Source of the DNA: Ferrovum sp.
GTDB taxonomy: Bacteria; Pseudomonadota; Gammaproteobacteria; Burkholderiales; Ferrovaceae
NCBI GenBank assembly: GCA_027450105.1
Contig: DAIDKJ010000076.1
Location: 1 to 6,551 of the forward strand
Reading direction: 5' to 3'
DNA length: 6,551 nucleotides
This document shows positions 1 through 5,948 of this stretch, one piece after another (within the stretch, counting starts at the first letter, position 1; each line of letters begins with the position of its first letter). The notes beneath the pieces were generated by a model. The model was not told the origin of the DNA, searched no databases, and saw only the letters and a list, made by a program, of their open reading frames with translations. A program made the position numbers and the translations under genes.

Positions 1-670
1 CAAAGCCATCCCCGGTGTTGATGACGGCATTGGTGCTGGACTGAAAAATCCGTCCTGCCCCACCGGTGGCCAGAATCACGGATTTGGTCTGAAAAATGAC
101 GACCTGACCGGTTTCCATTTCCAAGGCGATGATTCCCACCACAGCGCCCTCATGGTCACGAATCAGGTCCAAGGCCATCCATTCCACAAAGAACTGGCAG
201 CGCGCACGCACATTGCGCTGATAGAGGGTATGCAGCATGGCATGACCCGTACGGTCAGCGGCTGCACAGGCGCGTTGTACCGGGCGCTCGCCAAAATTTT
301 GGGAATGTCCCCCAAAAGGGCGCTGATAGATGGTGCCATCGGCATTGCGATCGAAGGGCATGCCAAAATGTTCCAGCTCGTAGACCACCTCGGCCGCCTT
401 GCGACACATGAACTCGATGGCATCCTGGTCACCCAGGTAGTCAGAGCCTTTGATGGTGTCATACATGTGCCATAGCCAGTGGTCTTCCTGCATGTTCCCC
501 AAGGACGCGCCGATTCCTCCCTGGGCCGCAACCGTATGCGAACGCGTGGGAAACACCTTGGAAAAAACTGCCACGTGGTGGCCGGCTTCGGACAGCTGCA
601 AGGCTGCCCGTAACCCGGACCCTCCTCCTCCTACAATGACTGCATCGAAAGTCTGTTTTGGTAACGCCAT
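1..670 (-). CDS. sdhA: Succinate dehydrogenase flavoprotein subunit, N-terminal part (runs off left edge)
   Basis: This is the FAD-carrying catalytic subunit of complex II, which oxidises succinate to fumarate on the cytoplasmic face of the inner membrane. Translation from ATG at 670 gives MALPKQTFDAVIVGGGGSGL and stays open to base 1 (223 codons, against about 590 in the family). The Rossmann dinucleotide-binding loop VGGGGSG is at residues 13-19. PTRSHTVAAQGG follows, with H45 at the position of the histidine that binds FAD covalently in E. coli SdhA. Further typical segments are GDQDAIEFMCRKA, ELEHFGMPFDR, RPFGGHSQNFGERPVQRAC and LATGGAGRIF. The catalytic arginine and later histidines lie outside the window. 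The start is 1 bp after the sdhD stop, with GGAG 8 nt upstream inside sdhD, so the genes are co-transcribed and probably translationally coupled. The identification is secure; the open end is window truncation, not gene damage. Confidence 0.97.
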   Translation of the reverse strand, partial: MALPKQTFDAVIVGGGGSGLRAALQLSEAGHHVAVFSKVFPTRSHTVAAQGGIGASLGNMQEDHWLWHMYDTIKGSDYLGDQDAIEFMCRKAAEVVYELEHFGMPFDRNADGTIYQRPFGGHSQNFGERPVQRACAAADRTGHAMLHTLYQRNVRARCQFFVEWMALDLIRDHEGAVVGIIALEMETGQVVIFQTKSVILATGGAGRIFQSSTNAVINTGDGF

Positions 671-671
671 G

Positions 672-1019
672 TCAAATGCTCCAAAGAATATCGGCCGCCC
701 ACAGGGCATACACCAGCAACATCAAGATCACGCCCGATTGCAGGAAAAGACGTAATCCGAAGGGTTTGATGTAATCCATGAAAATATCTCGAACCCCAAC
801 CCAGGCATGGTAAAACAGGGAAAGCAGAAACAGCAGGGTCATGATCTTCACCGGAAGCAAAGCAAACCAGGCGTGCCAACCCGCGTAGCCCAAAGGCATA
901 CGCGGCAGGATACAAGCCAGGAATCCCACGGCATACAAGGCCATGATCACTGCGGTAATCCGCTGTAACAGCCAGTCCCGAAGCCCGTAATGGGCGCCCA
1001 CCACTACACGATTTACCAT
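672..1019 (-). CDS. sdhD: Succinate dehydrogenase membrane anchor subunit SdhD (cytochrome b556 small subunit)
   Basis: This 115-residue membrane protein is the same length as E. coli SdhD. With SdhC it holds haem b and the ubiquinone site and anchors SdhAB to the inner membrane. Three hydrophobic helices are visible, at about residues 19-39, 50-76 and 88-112. The signature YHAWVGVRDIFMDYIKP puts H71 at the haem-ligand position and D82-Y83 at the quinone-site pair, numbering identically to the E. coli protein as I recall it. The N-terminal GLRDWLLQRITAV matches the usual stretch before helix I. The start ATG (1017-1019) overlaps the sdhC stop by 7 bp (ATGGTAA) and has GGGAG 7 nt upstream; sdhA begins 1 bp after its stop. 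Sequence similarity in SdhD families is weak in general, but these residues and the neighbours make the call firm. Confidence 0.95.
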   Translation of the reverse strand: MVNRVVVGAHYGLRDWLLQRITAVIMALYAVGFLACILPRMPLGYAGWHAWFALLPVKIMTLLFLLSLFYHAWVGVRDIFMDYIKPFGLRLFLQSGVILMLLVYALWAADILWSI

Positions 1020-1402
1020 AACGCGACTCCCGAAAGGACCGTCAGCAGCAAGCTGACGATCAATACCCAGCGACTGCTGCTACGCGCGCTTTCGATGCGC
1101 ACCCCCTTATGCATGTCCAGCAGCAAAAAACGCAGCCCGGCACAAAAATGATGCCAGAACGCCCAGATCAACCCCACCAGGACGAGTTTGACCAAAGGCT
1201 GTTGCAAACCCTGCAGTAATGCCTCGTAGGTGCCATTGGATTGAAGGGATTGCCGGAGCAGAGAGAGCAGGAGGGGGATGCCCACCAGAAACAGGAGTGC
1301 ACCGCTTGCCCGATGCAAAATGGACACGATGCCCGGTAACGGCAACTGGATGGAGGTGAGATCCAGGTTTTTTGGTCTGGCTTTGGTCGCTTTGATTTCC
1401 AT
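1013..1402 (-). CDS. sdhC: Succinate dehydrogenase cytochrome b556 subunit SdhC
   Basis: This is the larger membrane anchor of complex II (129 residues, as in E. coli), contributing to haem b binding and ubiquinone reduction. The N-terminus has the family signature RPKNLDLTSIQLPLPGIVSI followed by LHRASG. S27 and R31 fall on the known quinone-site residues and H30 is conserved. Three hydrophobic helices lie at about 26-50, 68-96 and 110-129. The sequence FWHHFCAGLRFLLLD supplies the haem ligand; H85 aligns best with E. coli H84 and H84 is adjacent. The residue after GLR is F where E. coli has H, which I believe is normal outside the enteric bacteria. The ATG at 1402 has GAGGG with a 6-nt spacer. 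It is the first sdh gene, 80 bp downstream of the regulator gene on the same strand, so transcription could come from its own promoter or read through from gntR. Confidence 0.95.
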   Translation of the reverse strand: MEIKATKARPKNLDLTSIQLPLPGIVSILHRASGALLFLVGIPLLLSLLRQSLQSNGTYEALLQGLQQPLVKLVLVGLIWAFWHHFCAGLRFLLLDMHKGVRIESARSSSRWVLIVSLLLTVLSGVALW

Positions 1403-1417
1403 GGGTACCCTCGTTTA

Positions 1418-1445
1418 CCTTGCGTCGTTAGAAGGGCCCGCAAGG
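1418..1445 (-). other. Inverted repeat in the sdhC leader
   Basis: A perfect 7-bp inverted repeat (CCTTGCG at 1418-1424, CGCAAGG at 1439-1445) encloses a 14-nt loop, 16 nt before the sdhC start codon. It has no T-run on the minus strand, so it is not an intrinsic terminator. It could be a leader hairpin or a protein-binding site, or chance. Confidence 0.25.
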
Positions 1446-1454
1446 CGTTGGTTC

Positions 1455-1475
1455 AACAAAACACAGCACGCTGTG
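1455..1475 (-). terminator. Possible weak intrinsic terminator after gntR
   Basis: On the minus strand, 7 nt after the gntR stop, CACAGC and GCTGTG form an inverted repeat (1462-1475) separated by 2 nt. In practice this is a 5-bp stem with a 4-nt CGTG loop. It is followed at once by TTTTGTT. The stem is short, so termination would be partial at best. If real, it would lower read-through from gntR into sdhC. Confidence 0.35.
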
Positions 1476-1482
1476 GAGGTGA

Positions 1483-2214
1483 TCAACTCATCTCCGTGAC
1501 ATAAGAATAGCGGTCAGTAAAACACAAACCCCGCCGCCATTCTACCGGACGATCACCATAGGTAAAGGCCACGCGATCGATTTGCAGCAAGGAAGCCCCG
1601 CGTTCCTGGTTCAACAACAGGGCGGCTTCCTCCCCCGCGCCAACGGCCTTGATATGCTCTTCGGCGCGAATCATGGCAATCCCGAAATGCGTTTCGAAAA
1701 AGCTGTACAGAGATCCCGCATAGGCCCGCATCATGGGTTCATCGAGGCCCTTGAAAATCGCTGCCGGAATATGGATTTCATCAAAAATGCGGGGGGAATG
1801 CTCGAAGGACAGCAGTCGCTTGATCACAAAAATACTGGCCCCGGTGCGCAAATCCAGCAACCGCGCGCTCTCTTCGGGGGCTCGGGTGCGCGAAACAGAC
1901 AACAAACGGCTTTCAGGGTATTCCGACAAGCCGTCATCCCGACTGATGCGCAAAAAGCGGGTGGATGAGCGCTCCTGTGAATGGCTGGCCACGAAGGTAC
2001 CCTTGCCTTGACGACGAATCAGGATGTTTTCTGCAGCCAACTCATCAATGGCCTTGCGCACCGTACCCTGGCTGACCTTGAAGCGATTGGCCAGATCGAT
2101 TTCGCTGGGAATGGCATCGCCAGGCCGCCACTCACCGGCAATGAGGCTCTGCGTGATCAGAATCTTGATCTGGTCATAGAGGGGTCTGAAGCTGGGTGAC
2201 GAAGCATTAGTCAT
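1483..2214 (-). CDS. GntR-family transcriptional regulator, HutC subfamily (winged helix plus UTRA domain)
   Basis: This is a predicted dimeric DNA-binding repressor of 243 residues, the normal HutC-type length. The GntR winged helix occupies about residues 11-76: LYDQIKILI, then IPSEIDLANRFKVSQGTVRK (recognition-helix region), ending RRQGKGTFV. A UTRA effector-binding domain covers about 97-240, with FDEIHIPAAIFKGL, LYSFFETHFGI, AEEHIKAVGAGEEAALLL and RPVEWRRGL. The ATG at 2214 was chosen because AGGA sits 7 nt upstream. An in-frame GTG at 2265 would add 17 residues but lacks that support and would run into the promoter region. The gene lies between sdhCDA (same strand) and the divergent prp operon. 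From memory, betaproteobacterial sdh clusters often carry a closely similar GntR gene next to sdhC, so control of sdh as well as prp is plausible. The effector is unknown; a methylcitrate-cycle or TCA intermediate is my inference. No specific gene name can be supported. Confidence 0.93.
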   Translation of the reverse strand: MTNASSPSFRPLYDQIKILITQSLIAGEWRPGDAIPSEIDLANRFKVSQGTVRKAIDELAAENILIRRQGKGTFVASHSQERSSTRFLRISRDDGLSEYPESRLLSVSRTRAPEESARLLDLRTGASIFVIKRLLSFEHSPRIFDEIHIPAAIFKGLDEPMMRAYAGSLYSFFETHFGIAMIRAEEHIKAVGAGEEAALLLNQERGASLLQIDRVAFTYGDRPVEWRRGLCFTDRYSYVTEMS

Positions 2215-2270
2215 GGCATCTTCCTGTGAACGGGAGTTTATCACGTGCATTTTATTGATGTCCACTGTGT

Positions 2271-2290
2271 TATATCTTATATAAGTTATA
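2271..2290. promoter_or_regulatory. AT-rich palindrome, candidate GntR operator
   Basis: TATATCTTATATAAGTTATA is a 20-bp inverted repeat in which 9 of 10 base pairs match, built around the perfect 10-mer CTTATATAAG. It lies in the divergent gntR-prpB region, 56 bp upstream of the gntR start and 6 bp upstream of the prpB-side -35 box. Its size and symmetry fit the binding site of a dimeric GntR protein. It contains TATA-like hexamers on both strands, so occupancy could block promoters in either direction. Regulation by the adjacent GntR is inferred from position. Confidence 0.55.
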
Positions 2291-2296
2291 TGTTAC

Positions 2297-2325
2297 TTGA
2301 CATGAAGAGCATAGCACCTTAACAT
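2297..2325 (+). promoter_or_regulatory. Predicted sigma70-type promoter of the prpBCD-acnA operon
   Basis: A consensus -35 TTGACA (2297-2302) is followed after 17 bp by TAACAT (2320-2325), which matches 4 of 6 positions of the -10 consensus. Initiation would be near 2332, giving a leader of about 40 nt to prpB. The operator-like palindrome ends just upstream of the -35. A second, weaker candidate on the same strand is TTGATG (2255-2260)-N17-TATATA (2278-2283), whose -10 lies inside the palindrome and would be blocked directly by a bound repressor. Confidence 0.5.
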
Positions 2326-2335
2326 CGATCCGTCA

Positions 2336-2356
2336 CTGGGAAAATATCGTTTCCAG
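2336..2356 (+). other. Small hairpin in the prpB leader
   Basis: CTGGGAAA (2336-2343) can pair with TTTCCAG (2350-2356), with one bulged G and a 6-nt loop, between the predicted transcription start and the prpB ribosome-binding site. It leaves AAGGAGGT unpaired. It may be a minor mRNA structure or chance. Confidence 0.2.
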
Positions 2357-2361
2357 CCCCG

Positions 2362-2369
2362 AAGGAGGT
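2362..2369 (+). promoter_or_regulatory. Strong ribosome-binding site of prpB
   Basis: AAGGAGGT is fully complementary to the 16S anti-Shine-Dalgarno sequence and lies 3 nt before ATG 2373. It fixes the prpB start and suggests high translation of the first gene of the operon. Confidence 0.75.
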
Positions 2370-2372
2370 CCC

Positions 2373-3260
2373 ATGAGCAATTCAACATCAGCAGGCCAGC
2401 GCTTCCGTCTTGCAGTGCAAACCGAATTCCCCCTGCAATTGGTGGGGGCTATCAACGCCTACGTGGCACGCATGGCTGAAGCCACTGGTTACAAGGCGAT
2501 CTATTTATCCGGGGGGGGCGTGGCCGCCAACTCCCTGGGCATGCCCGATCTGGGAATCAGCACCATGGAAGACGTGCTGACCGATGTGCAGCGCATCACG
2601 GATCGATGTCATTTACCCCTTCTGGTGGACGCCGACACCGGTTGGGGTGGCGCTTTCAACATTGCCCGCACCGTTCGCAGTCTGACCCGCGCGGGTGCTG
2701 CCGGTATGCATATCGAAGATCAGGTGCAAAGCAAGCGCTGCGGACATCGCCCCGGTAAAGCCATTGTTTCCCAAACGGAAATGGTGGACCGGGTCAAAGC
2801 TGCCGTAGACGCGCGCACCGACAGCCAGTTCGTGGTCATGGCGCGCACCGATGCCCTGGCCGTAGAAGGACTGGAAGCCGCCATCGAACGTGCCCAGGCT
2901 TGTGTGGAAGCGGGTGCGGACATGATCTTTCCGGAGGCCATGACCGAACTGGATATGTACCGGCGCTTCAAGCAGGCCGTCAAGGTGCCCATTCTGGCCA
3001 ATATCACTGAATTTGGTTCCACCCCCCTGTATGAACAGGCTGAACTGGCCGGCGCCGGTGTGGACATCATTTTGTATTGCTGTAGCGCCTATCGCGCCAT
3101 GAATGCCGCCGCCTTGAAGGTCTATCAAGCGATCCGCCGCGACGGCACGCAAAAAGGGGTTTTGGAACTGATGCAGACCCGCTCTGAATTGTATGAATTT
3201 CTGGATTACCACGCCTACGAACAAAAACTGGATCAACTTTTTTCTCACGAGGAGAAATGA
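2373..3260 (+). CDS. prpB: 2-methylisocitrate lyase
   Basis: PrpB is a cytoplasmic enzyme that cleaves (2R,3S)-2-methylisocitrate to pyruvate and succinate, the last step of the 2-methylcitrate cycle. The 295-residue product is a PEP mutase/isocitrate lyase superfamily TIM barrel of the expected length (about 296). Visible active-site elements are SGGG at 46-49, VDADTG at 85-90 (metal-binding D86 and D88), IEDQ at 114-117, KRCGH at 121-125 with catalytic C123, ARTDA from residue 157 (R158), FPEA with E188, and N210. These positions match enteric PrpB as I know it. The KRCGH form separates it from isocitrate lyase (KKCGH in a much longer protein) and from carboxyphosphonoenolpyruvate mutase. 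It is first in the operon, divergent from the GntR gene, and its stop is directly followed by the prpC ATG. The SGGG loop is encoded across a run of eight G (2511-2518), a slippage-prone tract, but the frame is intact. Confidence 0.96.
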   Translation: MSNSTSAGQRFRLAVQTEFPLQLVGAINAYVARMAEATGYKAIYLSGGGVAANSLGMPDLGISTMEDVLTDVQRITDRCHLPLLVDADTGWGGAFNIARTVRSLTRAGAAGMHIEDQVQSKRCGHRPGKAIVSQTEMVDRVKAAVDARTDSQFVVMARTDALAVEGLEAAIERAQACVEAGADMIFPEAMTELDMYRRFKQAVKVPILANITEFGSTPLYEQAELAGAGVDIILYCCSAYRAMNAAALKVYQAIRRDGTQKGVLELMQTRSELYEFLDYHAYEQKLDQLFSHEEK

Positions 3261-4418
3261 ATGAGCACCGAAACCCCTGTCACTTCTACGGCCAAACCCA
3301 AGAAATCCGTAGCCTTGTCTGGCGTCGTTGCCGGCAATACCGGCATCTGCACCGTTGGGCGCAGTGGTAACGATTTACATTATCGCGGTTATGACATTCT
3401 GGATTTGGCGCGCCATGCCACGTTTGAAGAAGTGGCTCATCTGCTGGTGCATGACCACCTTCCCAGCGAAGCCGAATTGCGCCATTACCGCAAAAAACTC
3501 AAGGCCCTGCGCGGCCTGCCTGCCCCAGTTCAGGCTGTTCTGGAGCAGATTCCGGCCGCCGCTCACCCCATGGATGTGTTACGCACTGGTTGCTCGGTAC
3601 TAGGCACCGTCCTTCCTGAAAAAGAAGACCATAATATCAACGGGGCACGCGACATTGCCGACCGTTTGATGGCCAGTTTCGGCTCCATGCTGTTGTACTG
3701 GTATCACTATTCTCATTCTGGAATCGCCATTGACGTGGAAACCGACGACGAAACCATCGCCGGTCATTTTTTGCATCTGTTGCATGGCAAGCCGCCCTCA
3801 CGCAGCCAGGAAAAAGCCCTGGACACCTCCCTCGTGCTCTACGCCGAACATGAATTCAATGCTTCCACCTTTGCGGCCCGTGTCACCTCGGGTACCCTGT
3901 CGGACATGTATTCCTGCATCACCTCCGGAATCGGCGCCTTGCGCGGCCCCAAACATGGTGGTGCCAACGAAGTGGCCATGGATATCATTCGCCGCTATCA
4001 TTCGGCCGATGAAGCCGAAGCCGATATTCGCCAACGCGTGGCCGCCAAGGAGATCATCATTGGCTTTGGGCATCCGGTCTATACCATCAGCGACCCCCGT
4101 AACCAGATCATCAAGGAAGTCTCGCGCGGTCTGTGTTCGGAAGCCGGCTACATGACCTTGTTCGAAATTTCCGAGCGCATCGAAAAAATCATGTGGGAAG
4201 AAAAAAAGATGTTCCCCAATCTGGACTGGTACAGCGCTTCCAGCTATCACATGATGGGAGTCCCCACTCCCATGTTTACACCGCTATTCGTCATTTCCCG
4301 GACGAGTGGCTGGTCTGCTCATGTCATCGAACAACGCCTGGACAACAAGATCATTCGTCCCAGTGCCAACTACACCGGGCCCGAACCGCGCACCTTCGTC
4401 CCCATCGATCTGCGTTGA
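3261..4418 (+). CDS. prpC: 2-methylcitrate synthase (citrate synthase family)
   Basis: PrpC condenses propionyl-CoA with oxaloacetate to 2-methylcitrate, the entry step of the cycle. At 385 residues it is the size of short, type II-like PrpC proteins (E. coli about 389) and shorter than hexameric TCA citrate synthases (about 430). Citrate-synthase active-site segments are in order: AEHEFNAST with H197, GPKHGGANE with H232, GFGHPVYTISDPR with catalytic H271, PNLDWYSA with D322 and SRTSGWSAH with R347. The GFGHPVY and NLDWYSA forms and the operon favour methylcitrate synthase, although such enzymes usually retain some citrate synthase activity. ATG 3261 abuts the prpB TGA with no gap, and GAGGAG inside the end of prpB is its ribosome-binding site, so translation is likely coupled. 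A stable hairpin follows the stop codon. Confidence 0.95.
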   Translation: MSTETPVTSTAKPKKSVALSGVVAGNTGICTVGRSGNDLHYRGYDILDLARHATFEEVAHLLVHDHLPSEAELRHYRKKLKALRGLPAPVQAVLEQIPAAAHPMDVLRTGCSVLGTVLPEKEDHNINGARDIADRLMASFGSMLLYWYHYSHSGIAIDVETDDETIAGHFLHLLHGKPPSRSQEKALDTSLVLYAEHEFNASTFAARVTSGTLSDMYSCITSGIGALRGPKHGGANEVAMDIIRRYHSADEAEADIRQRVAAKEIIIGFGHPVYTISDPRNQIIKEVSRGLCSEAGYMTLFEISERIEKIMWEEKKMFPNLDWYSASSYHMMGVPTPMFTPLFVISRTSGWSAHVIEQRLDNKIIRPSANYTGPEPRTFVPIDLR

Positions 4419-4425
4419 TACCGTC

Positions 4426-4450
4426 CCGTGGGCTCCGGTGGAGCCCACGG
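4426..4450 (+). other. Perfect GC-rich hairpin between prpC and prpD
   Basis: CCGTGGGCTCC and GGAGCCCACGG form a perfect 11-bp stem with a GGT loop, beginning 8 nt after the prpC stop and ending 36 nt before the prpD start. No T-run follows on either strand, so it is not a standard intrinsic terminator. It is likely an intercistronic mRNA element, for example a 3'-end stabiliser for prpBC mRNA or a pause or processing site that sets prpBC against prpD-acn expression. The structure is certain from sequence; the role is inferred. Confidence 0.6.
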
Positions 4451-4486
4451 TGTTGACCCGCCACTCATTTTGTTTCAGGAGGCCCC

Positions 4487-5929
4487 ATGTCTGCACCCCT
4501 ATCCAACGTCCGCCCAGAACCCGATCAGGTTTTGGTGGATATCGCCCGTTATGTGGATCAGTTCCCCATCGACTCCCAGGAGGCTCTGACCACCGCACGC
4601 AATTGTCTCATCGATACCCTTGGCTGTGGACTGGAAGCCCTGTCCTATCCGGCTTGCACCAAACTCATGGGCCCCATCGTTCCCGGAACCATCGTACCCC
4701 ATGGAGCCAAGGTTCCCGGCACGCAGTTTCAGCTGGATCCCGTGCATGCCGCATTCAACATCGGTTGCATGATTCGCTGGCTGGATTTCAACGACACCTG
4801 GCTGGCTGCCGAATGGGGTCATCCCTCCGACAATCTGGGTGGGATTCTAGCCACTGCCGATTGGCTCTCGCGCAACCAAGTGGCTGTTGGCAAGTCTCCC
4901 CTAACCATGCGCACCGTCCTGGAAGGCATGATCAAGGCGCATGAAATCCAGGGTGTACTCGCCCTGGAAAACAGCTTCAATCGTGTGGGTCTGGACCATG
5001 TTCTGCTGGTCAAAGTGGCTTCCACGGCCGTGGTGGCAAAAATGCTGGGGTTGAGTTTCGATGAAATCGTCAATGCGGTTTCCCTGGCCTGGGTTGACGG
5101 ACAAAGCCTGCGCACATATCGCCATGCGCCCAATACCGGTTCACGCAAATCCTGGGCAGCCGGAGATGCCACCAGCCGCGCCGTACGTTTGGCGCTGATG
5201 GCACAAAAGGGTGAAATGGGCTATCCCTCGGTACTCACCGCAAAAACCTGGGGGTTTTACGATGTCCTGTTCAAGGGGCAACCATTCAAATTCCAGCGCC
5301 CCTATGGCACCTATGTCATGGAAAACGTGCTGTTCAAAATTTCATTCCCGGCTGAATTTCACGCCCAGACCGCCGTGGAATGTGCGCTCAAGCTGCACGA
5401 TCAGGTGAAGAACCGGCTCGATGATATCGACCGAGTGGTCATCACCACCCATGAATCCGCAATCCGGATCATCGACAAAAAAGGACCACTCAACAATCCT
5501 GCCGACCGTGACCACTGTATTCAATACATGAGTGCCATCGGCCTGATTTTTGGACGGTTGACCGCAGCCGATTACGAAGACAGCGTGGCTAGCGACCCTC
5601 GTATCGATCTTTTGCGCGACAAGATGACCTGCGTGGAAAATGCAGACTACAGCCGGGATTATCTGGATCCGAACAAACGTTCCATTGCCAACGCCATTCA
5701 AATTTTCTTCAAGGATGGCACACATACCGAGAACGTAGTCGTAGAATACCCCATCGGCCATCGTCGTCGTCGCGCCGAAGGGATCCCCCATCTGGAAGCC
5801 AAGTTCCGCACCAATCTGGCACGACGCTTTCCCGCTCGACAACAGCAGGCCATTTTAGCCTTGGCGCTGGATCAGGCCCGATTGGAAAATACCCCCGTGC
5901 ATGAATTTGTCGATTTGTTCGTCATTTGA
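4487..5929 (+). CDS. prpD: 2-methylcitrate dehydratase (MmgE/PrpD family)
   Basis: PrpD removes water from 2-methylcitrate to give 2-methyl-cis-aconitate without an iron-sulfur cluster. The 480-residue product is full length (E. coli about 483) and uninterrupted. It carries the family core RWLDFNDTWLAAEWGHPSDN at 97-116 (D100, D103, H112 and D115), the helical MmgE/PrpD domain, a central KSWAAGDATSRAV segment near residue 223, ISFPAEFHAQT near 285, and the basic GHRRRRAEGIP stretch near 424, typical of true PrpD as opposed to more distant MmgE/IDS-epimerase-like members. The ATG at 4487 has CAGGAGG immediately upstream. It is separated from prpC by 68 bp containing a strong hairpin, and acnA starts 19 bp after its stop. 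Because PrpD handles only the dehydration, a partner hydratase is needed; the aconitase gene that follows is the obvious candidate. Confidence 0.95.
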   Translation: MSAPLSNVRPEPDQVLVDIARYVDQFPIDSQEALTTARNCLIDTLGCGLEALSYPACTKLMGPIVPGTIVPHGAKVPGTQFQLDPVHAAFNIGCMIRWLDFNDTWLAAEWGHPSDNLGGILATADWLSRNQVAVGKSPLTMRTVLEGMIKAHEIQGVLALENSFNRVGLDHVLLVKVASTAVVAKMLGLSFDEIVNAVSLAWVDGQSLRTYRHAPNTGSRKSWAAGDATSRAVRLALMAQKGEMGYPSVLTAKTWGFYDVLFKGQPFKFQRPYGTYVMENVLFKISFPAEFHAQTAVECALKLHDQVKNRLDDIDRVVITTHESAIRIIDKKGPLNNPADRDHCIQYMSAIGLIFGRLTAADYEDSVASDPRIDLLRDKMTCVENADYSRDYLDPNKRSIANAIQIFFKDGTHTENVVVEYPIGHRRRRAEGIPHLEAKFRTNLARRFPARQQQAILALALDQARLENTPVHEFVDLFVI

Positions 5930-5948
5930 GGCCAGCCAAGGAGATCTC

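Noticed and set aside
152..475. Plus-strand open frame within the left edge
   Set aside because: It is antisense to the sdhA reading frame, which encodes unmistakable FAD-binding and substrate-domain motifs.
1121..1170. SdhC GLRF in place of the enteric GIRH as a lost haem or quinone residue
   Set aside because: The haem-ligand histidine pair (H84/H85) and S27/R31 are intact, and variation at this site is expected outside the enteric bacteria.
2242..2247. CACGTG hexamer in the divergent region as a regulatory site
   Set aside because: It is a 6-bp palindrome with no extended symmetry and is easily due to chance.
2215..2265. N-terminal extension of the GntR protein from GTG at 2265
   Set aside because: The GTG start would lie only 5 bp from the palindrome and has no Shine-Dalgarno site, whereas ATG 2214 has AGGA at good spacing and gives the usual short N-terminus before the winged helix.
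2613..3248. Long minus-strand open frame (211 codons) opposite prpB
   Set aside because: It is antisense to a gene with every PrpB active-site motif; its translation has no recognisable domain and it has no ribosome-binding site. It is a shadow frame.
4306..4944. 212-codon plus-strand open frame across the prpC end and prpD start
   Set aside because: It is out of frame with two intact, motif-rich genes, rich in P, R, H and S as expected from frame-shifted GC-rich coding DNA, and it crosses the intercistronic hairpin.
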